A program made the position numbers and the translations under genes. The notes under the pieces are model-generated. The model was not told the origin of the DNA. It worked only from the letters and a program-made list of their open reading frames with translations, and did no database searches. Positions 56,487-64,000 of a stretch of DNA of 64,000 nt are shown here, piece by piece (the first letter of the stretch is position 1; every line of letters starts with the position of its first letter). This stretch comes from Neolentinus lepideus HHB14362 ss-1 (Eukaryota > Basidiomycota > Agaricomycetes > Gloeophyllales > Gloeophyllaceae). The stretch spans positions 66,766-130,765 of the forward strand of contig KV425629.1 of the NCBI GenBank assembly GCA_001632425.1. The letters are read 5' to 3'.

Positions 56487-59400
56487 ATGGTAGCTAGTAA
56501 GACAAAGAAAATCGCGAAGTATACATACGCTGAGCGTGAGTAGACGCGAAAAGCTAAATTATCTGGACGCTAATAATGTGTCGTCAAGGCGTACTCAGCG
56601 CATTATCTCAAGCTCAGCAGGAGCACAGGAAACACGCAGTTCACCATGCGACACTGCGGGCTGAGGGTAAGCGAGTGCCACATATTGCACTGTCTCGCTA
56701 ATCTCATTGGCACAGTACGTAAAAGGGCCGAAGTGAAGAAGGACAAGCTCGGGCCGCAGTGGACGAGCTGGGTTAAGCGTACGGTCGAGAAACTAGTTAG
56801 TGTGCTGATCAAGGCTTCTGCAATATTTGCGATACTCAATCGTCGTCTAGGAGGATAAAGGGGCCGTCGAAGCCTCGGGGATAAATGGGAACGTTGCGTT
56901 GACTGCGGCAGCGAAGAAGGCGTACGTGGTTTAATACTATTTGTACCCCGATCCGATTCGAGCATTCATCTAGCATCGCGGACGTGCGACGATACCTCGC
57001 TACGCCAGGGGGTCATTCCTCTCCTCTAGAAGATGAAGTATGGAAGCTAGTGTCTCTACAGTTCACTCGAGGGACCAAGCGCAGGAAATCATCTGGTGTT
57101 GACGATGATCTGGAGTCCGAGGACGAAGTCCTCGACGAAGTGAATAACTCCCCGAAAGGCAAGAGACGAAGGCGGTCGAGCGGGTGCATGAGGCCGCCGT
57201 CAAAGATGACGAAAGCAGAGGTGAGACACACCCTTAGCTAGATGTAACTAGACCTGACTCTGTCATAGCTCCTGCAACTGCTTCATAACCTTCAGGAGGC
57301 CCATGTTGAAGCCATGAACCACCTTCAGTCTCATTCGCATGAGGAGGAGAGCGAAGAGTCTCGCCATCTTCGGGAGGAGCTGCAGGCGAAAGAGAAGGAG
57401 ATCGAGGCCGTCCGAAAGGAGCTCGACCAGGTCAAGTCCAGAGTGTCCAACATTGTTCCTCCAGCAACTGTCAGTCGCGCGACGACGCCGGATCGCACAT
57501 TGTAGGTCTCCTTTGTGATTGATCTCAAGGCAGTTCATTGAACTCTCCCCTAGTGCAGCGCAGTCGTCGTCCCTACCTACGACTCCTGCTAACGGTCCCC
57601 GGGCCATGGACGCCCTCACCCGTACCCAATCTGGATCATTCATATCTCAGTTCAGCAAGCAGCCTACTCCCGCTCCCAGTGTCTCCGGTAATACGCCCGA
57701 GCCTGATGAAACGACCATGTCGTTTGAGGACGAGGGCGACACCCTGGTCCCGGCAGATGACGACGAGAACAGCACTAGCGACAACGTCAAAAATGTGAAT
57801 TCGCTGACCCCAGAGTGGTCTCCTCGGAAGGCGCAGGACAAGGGGGTCACAGTGCGCCTCGAAAAGCTGCAGGACCTGTTGGCTACGGAGTGCGAGCGGG
57901 CTCAGCGTCGGGAGTCAGAGTACCAGGATAAGGTACTCCCTTTCTTATCTCTCTTCTAGGATGTTTGCTAACACCGAGTGACAGATCACTTCTCTCGAGA
58001 AGGCCGCAGACTCTCGTGCATCTGAGCTGCGAGTGCTTACGGATAGACTTACGGCCTTCGATTCTGAGCGGACTGTCATGCAGACAATCATTTCGGAGCG
58101 AGACAACCGTATTGCTGATTTACTGGCCGAGCTGACTACCAGGAACGGTCTGGTCGCTTCCAAAGATGCAACCTTAGCTGAGAAGGACGCGGAGATTGCG
58201 TCTCTCCACAGTAGCCTCGCTTCGCTTGAGCAAGCCTCTGCCGAACTGCGTGACCGGCAAGAAAAGCTCCAGAACAGTGCCAAAGAGAAGGACGCCGTGA
58301 TCGCTGGTCTAACGGAAGGAAAGTCGGCACTTGCTCGTGAATTGACTGCTCTCCAGGAAACTCTTGTCGGTGTCCGCACTAAAGTCGAGGACAACGAGAC
58401 TCAGTTGCAAGCCCTTCGAGACGCCGAAATAACTTTGATCCAAGAGAAGGATATACTTGAGAGCATGGTGGTCAGCCTGGAAGAAGAGACTCGAACGACG
58501 GAGGAAGCTCGGGTCGCTTTATCTGATTCTCTGCTTTCGCAGAAGGCTGAGAATGATACCTTGTTGTCGAAGTTGCGCGCCTCGGAGGACGTCGCCAAGC
58601 TCCTCCGTACTGAGGCGACCGCTCTTGCAGAAGAGAAGACCAAGTTACAGCACGAACTGATCGAAGCTTGCGACGGCCATCTTCGTGTGACCCAGCAGAA
58701 GGATAGGGAAATCGCCGACTATGCAAGAGAATGCGAGGGCCTCCAGCTGGAAGTGACCTCGCTCAATACTGAGGTCGCACTTCTCAAGGAACAGCTTGAT
58801 ACAGCCAACGATGTCGCTAACGCTGTGAGGATCGAGCTGGCAGAGGCAAACACTTGGGTGCAGAACTTGCGAGAGGAAACCACTACGAAGGACGGTGCCA
58901 TAGCGGAGCTTAAGTCCTCGCAGGGAAAGCTGCAGCAGGATATGGTGTCACTGCAGTCCGAGCTCTCTAGCAAGAAGATTCACGTGTCCGAGCTCGAGCT
59001 GACTCTGGATGAGTCGCGAGAACGCTTGAGGAACAGCCAGGAGCGAGCGAAGACTATGACAACAGATTTGGAGGCCAAGGAACAGGCGAGACAGCAACTT
59101 GTCGAGGATGTCAAGAGACTGGAAGCTGCCAATACCATCAACATTCAGGAGTTGACCGAGAGACACGCAGAAATCGGGACGTTATCTGCTGACCTTCTCG
59201 CCTCACAAGCCCGTGAGTCTGAGCTCGTCACGAAGATTCAGGAGGCGGAAGCGATCAGAGCAGTGGAACTTGCCAATCACGCATCGTCCTTGTCATCAGT
59301 CCAGTCGTCAGTAGAGTCTGTCCAACATACTGCGAGTGACTTACAGGAGAAACTCAGTGATGCCTCCGCCAAGCGTGACTCGTTGGAATCCCAAATTCAA

Positions 59401-59732
59401 GATGTTCGAACCGAGTTAACGTGCGCTCGCGTGTCTCTTGAAGCAGAGAGCGCCCGTTCTTCTGCTATGGAGAGAGATTTGGGAGAGGCAACCGCAAGGA
59501 TACATCAGCTGCAAGAGGCTCTGGACGATGCCTTCTCTGCCAAGCGTGCCGAGGCGACGAAGGTCGCGGTTCTCTTGGAGAGCTATGACAAGCTGCGCAA
59601 GGCGCAGATGGACTCCCTGACCGATTTTGATCTGATGGTAAGCAATGTGTTGATATTACCTTAGGCACCTTGCTTATTTTGGTTTTGCAGATTGCTTCAT
59701 TCCAAGCTGCACCGGCCACCACCCCTCACTAA
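56487..59732 (+). CDS. Large coiled-coil protein with a basic N-terminal domain
   Basis: Nine exons: 56487-56535, 56589-56666, 56716-56795, 56851-56921, 56974-57220, 57269-57501, 57530-57932, 57985-59637 and 59691-59732, giving 951 aa. The first about 110 residues are basic and helical (MVASKTKKIAKYTYAERVL, KLGPQWTSWVKRTVEKLEDK, NGNVALTAAAKKAIADV) and could form a winged-helix-like fold. A basic patch with SPKGKRRRRSSG may be a nuclear signal. After a short coiled coil and a Ser/Pro-rich linker, residues of about 340-940 are near-continuous heptads (…RTVMQTIISERDNRIADLL…). No motor, kinase or RNA-binding domain is seen. It may be a structural nuclear or cytoskeletal scaffold; a specific family is not recognised. 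All exons join in frame. Confidence 0.85.
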
Positions 59733-60050
59733 GTTATCTTCAATAATCAGTTATTTTGACTATGCCTTCCTCTCGATTTGTCCTGACCTTCTCTATAGAC
59801 AGTGTTTTCATTTTTCGTGTCTCATCAGCCCGGAACCAAATATCATGGTAGTCACTTAGCGAAAACTATGCATTCTTGTATGTCCCATGAACCTGAAATA
59901 AGATACTTCAGTCATTTCTTTGGTGGACAGGATATTGTGAGAATCATAATTTCAGCCGTAAGGATAGAGTTCGCCGTAAAGTTCCGGCTGGCCCGTGTGG
60001 GAGTAACATACAATAATGGACAGGGTATCTGCATAATCAAGATCCATCCG
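59733..60050. other. Convergent intergenic region
   Basis: 318 bases between the 3' ends of the coiled-coil gene and the kinesin gene; AT-rich, no gene. Confidence 0.5.
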
Positions 60051-62906
60051 TCAAGCCTCGTCAATCAACCTCTTCATCCCCTTCTTTCCGAGAACTGGTT
60101 GCTCGAGATCCTCAGCGTCAGAGGTAACATCTTCTCCGGCAGCTGCTATCTTCAGCTTCTTAGGTGGCGTCTGGATAGGCAGATTGCCATCGCCGAGCTC
60201 ACCCGCCGGTCTTTTGCCCGGAGAAGTCTTGCTAGTTCCCTCAGTGACATTCGGGTCTTGGTTCTCATCTTGTTCCAACGAATCGGTGGGACGAGGCTGC
60301 TTGGCAAGTTTCGAACGTTTCTTAGATTTCTGCTTCCTCGCTTTCTTGGGCGATGGTTTGAACTCTTTGCCGTTCTTCGCTGCCCACTCGATTTCAATAA
60401 TCCTGGAAATCCATTTTAGACCGTAATCCACTTGAATCTGAAATTCTCAAACCGACATACTTACCTCTCTTTCAGCTTCAAGTTATCGGGCACGTATGTT
60501 TCTGCCTTACGATACATCTCTAGTGCCACTTGCAGATTACCCCTGGAACCGATAAGAGCGATGAATATTAGTGAACAGATAGGTACAGCCTGTCCGACGT
60601 ACTTCTCCGAATGAGCTCTCGCAAGTGCCACATAAGCGCGCCCCGTTTTCTTCCTCGATATGGGCGAAAGGACATCGACCAACTGCAGTTCCTTACTAGT
60701 ATGCTCGCTGCCATCTCTGTCAGCACTTCTCACTCTGATCTGTGGAAATGGACCGGACAACACTTACAACTTCTTCTCGAGATCCTGTAAGCGCTGCCTC
60801 AGCTCGTCGTCCAGATCCTTATGCTTCTTCAGCAGCGGCGTAAGTAACCCAGAGGGAATCGGGCGCTCCTCCATCGACGTTGACCCCGATCCCGAGGCAG
60901 ATTCATCCTCTTCGATCCGCGACAGCTCCGCCTCGACGCTCCTCTCCTCCTCTTCCTCCCGTCGTGCTCGCTCCTGTGCAGCAAGGCGACGGGCGACCTC
61001 TGCTTCGACCGCCTTCGCAATCTAAGTCGATAATCCATCTGTATCAGCTCGTGCAGCAGAGATAGCGAGCTTGATCCAAAGTATCTTACCCTCTCATCAA
61101 TTTCGCTCTCACTCAAAGCAAGCAACGCGCTCGCACGAGGGGCACTGCCTTTCTTCCGAGATATGCCTGCTAGCGCCAAGCTTGGGCGGCGAGCTACAGC
61201 CATAGAGGGCCTCGGTACACGGGATGAGCCAGCGAGCAACTGTTGAGAGGGGCCTCTCATGGCATTCGAGGTCGACGGTAGTGAGGCTGGTGCGAGTTTG
61301 GGTGCAGTGGGAGGAATAGCGGCGAAGTGCCGTTTCGGTGGAGGAGCGTTATCTGTGAGGTAGCAATGGTTGGGAACGATGACAAAAAGACGAGGATGAA
61401 AGATGTACCGCGTTCGTTGATGACGGGCTTGTTTTCTACGTTCTTCGTGCGGACAGCAAAACTAACAACATACAATCAAGTCGTATTCTTCTTTCAAGAC
61501 ATGCATGTGGAACATACTTCAGAGTGTTCAAGGTATCCTGACGAAATTTGGCGCCAGGGGCTAAATTACATATCAATAACCCAACAGAGGATCCGCCGAG
61601 TGCGTCTTGGAGAATTCGAGTCAACTTCGAGTTACGGTACGGAATCCGGGACTATCCACACCACCGTGGTATGTTAGAGTATGCGCCAAGATAGCGGAGA
61701 CACGGACTTACAGCGCCTTGATTTAGAGCATGCACGACTTGACCTAGGACGCTAAGCGACTTATTGATAGCAGATGACTCTGCCATACGAGTCGCATCGT
61801 TACCAGTAAGCTGAGAAAGTAAGTCTCAGTGACTGGCGTCCAAACCACATGTTTTTCCTGACCTTGTTATTCTCTGAACCAGCTAAGTCGACTAAGTTAA
61901 TCTTGCCCGTCAAAACTATGTATGACCCAAATTATCAAGAGCTGATCTAAATCAGACTTTCAAAACTTACTCTTGTCTCCTTCTTTGATACTTATTTCCA
62001 TGTTCAAGATGGCATGGGACCGGGACGATGCACGATTGAGATTGGTTGCGCCCACAGATCGTTGCTTATTCGCTCGACTGAAGGCTCGTTAAGTCAGCGA
62101 GAAGAAATGAGTATGTAGTATGATGACTCACGAGAACAAAGCGTCGAAATCGGCAAACGTGTCTATTGGCATCGAGGATAAATTGGCGACGAATACTTGG
62201 CCGACATCGTTTTCTCGGACGGGTAGTTTGGGTGCCTTCATAAAGATCAGGATGGCAGTGTAGGTAGTCTTGAACGGGACGTACTGCCTCACGATTCACG
62301 AATAAGTCGTAAACCTCGTCTTTGTATATTTCGTAATACGAAGCGGCCAAAGAAACCTGTCCAGCAGGTAACGTCGCCTTTCGATCAATCACAGCCTATC
62401 ATTCTCGTGAGAATCCAATCCGACGTCTAAGGGCGGTCGAGAAAGGCAAAAATGCATACCTCGACTACCCGTGGAATCACACCCGGTTCCGCCTTAGTTC
62501 CCTGCATGGTATGAGTCTTTCCAGATGAAGTGACACCATACGCGAATATCGTGACTGTCTATGCATAAATTCTAATAAGCTTGAACGTGAGTTGGATCAG
62601 ATCATGGCTCACAACGCCGTGGAATGCTACATCAATGAGCGGTTGAACGTCGTTGTTGAATATTTCCTCCTGCGTTGCAGACTGGTCGTAGCAAGAAGAG
62701 AACCTATTCTCCAAATTAAAACTTCATCTTGTTGTGCTCAAAGAAGATACAGCATACGGGAATCTGAAAAAAGAGTTCGGGTCTCTCGGATTCACAACCC
62801 CAACATACGACCCGTCCTCTCCATTGACAACGTGTATCGAATCATCTTCTAGTTCTATCCCGATTCGAGGTCGAAGGCGTGCGGCAATCTTGACTTTGTG
62901 CGCCAT
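60051..62906 (-). CDS. KIF22/Kid-like kinesin motor protein
   Basis: Plus-end-type microtubule motor with an N-terminal motor domain. Fifteen minus-strand exons: 62906-62758, 62703-62613, 62558-62460, 62395-62285, 62235-62132, 62077-61971, 61915-61863, 61810-61712, 61651-61518, 61461-61409, 61352-61090, 61021-60768, 60695-60603, 60542-60465 and 60402-60051, giving 679 aa. The P-loop is [10 protein letters not shown] (residues about 88-97), switch [12 protein letters not shown], switch [13 protein letters not shown], and the motor ends [15 protein letters not shown] Ser/Pro-rich linker follows, then a charged helical region ([20 protein letters not shown]), a TPR-like pair of helices ([33 protein letters not shown]) and a Lys-rich, probably nuclear tail. 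Chromokinesins push chromosome arms; that role is inferred from the motor type. The start is the first ATG before VKIAARLRP. Confidence 0.92.
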
Positions 62907-64000
62907 GAGTTACCCAGAACGAGCGAAGGTGGAAAAGAATGACAAAAGTGTCGCCAGGCTTGTATTGAACGAAGGATGGGGCGAAGTCAACCGCGTTTGC
63001 CACGTGATCGTGTTCTTCTGTCACGATGGCCGTTACCCACAGATCACGGCACTGCTTCTGCATCGGGTCCTTCTCATTTGACCCTACTAAAACTGAAGCT
63101 ACATTCGTCCGTTTATACTGCCGAAATTTGGAATTCTAGTAGGTGTAACCAGAAGCTGTTAACGCTCTTCGTTGATTTTCGTGGACGCAGAACAGAGCGA
63201 AAATATCCTTACCTCTCAGAACCTACGCTTTATCTTGGAAGTTCTGTCGAAGAGGAATGATTCTGAATTTGGAGCGGTTGATGGAGAATGTTCCCTCCAA
63301 ACTACAGCTCGAAGAGTGGGTCTTTATCACCCAGACCCTCATCTCTGCGGAGCCACACTCTGAGCGTCGCTAAGCCATTCGCTTCATCTCCAAGTCGAAA
63401 AGAACTTGACGACCGCTTGCCTCGGAGAAGGCCGCAGTATCGAATGTAAAAAAAATCTGTGGAAGACCGTATCATAGGGAAACAGCGATGGACTAAAGAT
63501 GACATAAGAAAGTCCCAAAACGCATCGGAAAGACGATGGCGGCATGGACCCTGCGGGAGTGTGATAGTATGTGGGATGCAGACGGGTACATGAGACCGGA
63601 AGCACAGGCGATGTTTAGAATCGATTTGGACTCAAACGTCAGTCGTCGTGGAGCGGGCCATAATCCGCTTTGCGGCAGCTTCCGGACTATGACCAGAAAC
63701 AAATATACCGAGTGCAAAAAGGTCTACTAGCACGCATTCTCTCTCATCCCCTCTTAACTCATTTTTTTATATGAAAGAACACCAAGAAGCCACCTGGAAA
63801 TCTCACAAACCTACCGGTGGCAAAAGCTCTTTCTTTTCTCCCTTGTAGTCCCTGCCGCCAACCAAAGCCACCCTCTCCATGCTTGAACAAAACTTGAGCA
63901 AAGCAGGCCATTGCACTGCATGGCATTTTTTACGAGTCCTGAGTTAATTTTTGATTCTTGATATCTTTGATATCTTTGAGCATATATGACTGTTGCTTTT
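62907..64000. other. Region upstream of the kinesin gene, no firm gene
   Basis: The last 1.1 kb holds no gene I can support. A plus-strand frame at about 63,247-63,375 reads LERLMENVPSKLQLEEWVFI followed by a stop (TAA near 63,372) and looks coding-like. Another short plus frame starts at ATG 63,536. Either could be the edge of a gene that continues past the window or a remnant. Confidence 0.35.

Overview
The window is nuclear DNA from a filamentous basidiomycete, most likely an Agaricomycete. The evidence is dense genes cut by many 45-70 nt GT-AG introns, very short exons, families typical of mushroom-forming fungi (RTA1-like membrane proteins, F-box/LRR proteins, wax-synthase-like acyltransferases, DUF2855, fungal APH-like and tyrosine-kinase-like kinases), and CpG-rich coding sequence beside CpG-poor decayed DNA. 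The exact genus cannot be told; Cantharellales-like is only a guess. I deduced exon structures by eye from splice signals, reading-frame continuity and family similarity. Every multi-exon total given here is a whole number of codons.

Layout. 0-2.3 kb: a secreted RNase T2 (minus) embedded in minisatellites. 2.3-7.4 kb: a head-to-tail duplication carrying a broken and an apparently intact RTA1-like gene. 8.3-10.5 kb: the dual-specificity phosphatase YVH1. 10.8-12.2 kb: a third RTA1-like gene (minus). 14.0-16.0 kb: a DNAJC17-type splicing J-protein and a small unrecognised gene. 16.2-24.2 kb: a gene-poor block with two kinase pseudogenes, mostly CpG-depleted. 25-32.2 kb: a DUF2855 protein, the Pol I/III subunit RPAC2, a 170-aa orphan and an enolase-superfamily sugar-acid dehydratase. 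32.2-34.8 kb: decayed DNA with an F-box fragment. 34.8-39.5 kb: a wax-synthase-like acyltransferase, a non-autonomous hAT-like transposon with intact target-site duplication, and an F-box/LRR gene. 39.9-42.0 kb: SAP30BP/HCNGP and a TA-flanked MITE. 42.7-47.7 kb: an alpha/beta hydrolase and a divergent F-box / GPI8 pair. 48.1-50.3 kb: a GH27 alpha-galactosidase with 18 exons, four of them 7-17 nt. 51-54.2 kb: two small orphan genes and SmD1. 54.5-62.9 kb: mitochondrial asparaginyl-tRNA synthetase, a 951-aa coiled-coil protein and a KIF22-like kinesin.

Functionally it is mostly a housekeeping neighbourhood (ribosome maturation, splicing, RNA polymerase, GPI anchoring, mitochondrial translation, spindle motor) with interspersed secreted or accessory enzymes and patches of mobile or decayed DNA. 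I saw no operon-like cluster, CRISPR array, rRNA or tRNA gene. The more unusual observations are the micro-exons of the alpha-galactosidase, the GC-AG introns, the hAT-like element with its 8-bp duplication, the CpG-depleted block and the expanded YVH1 linker.
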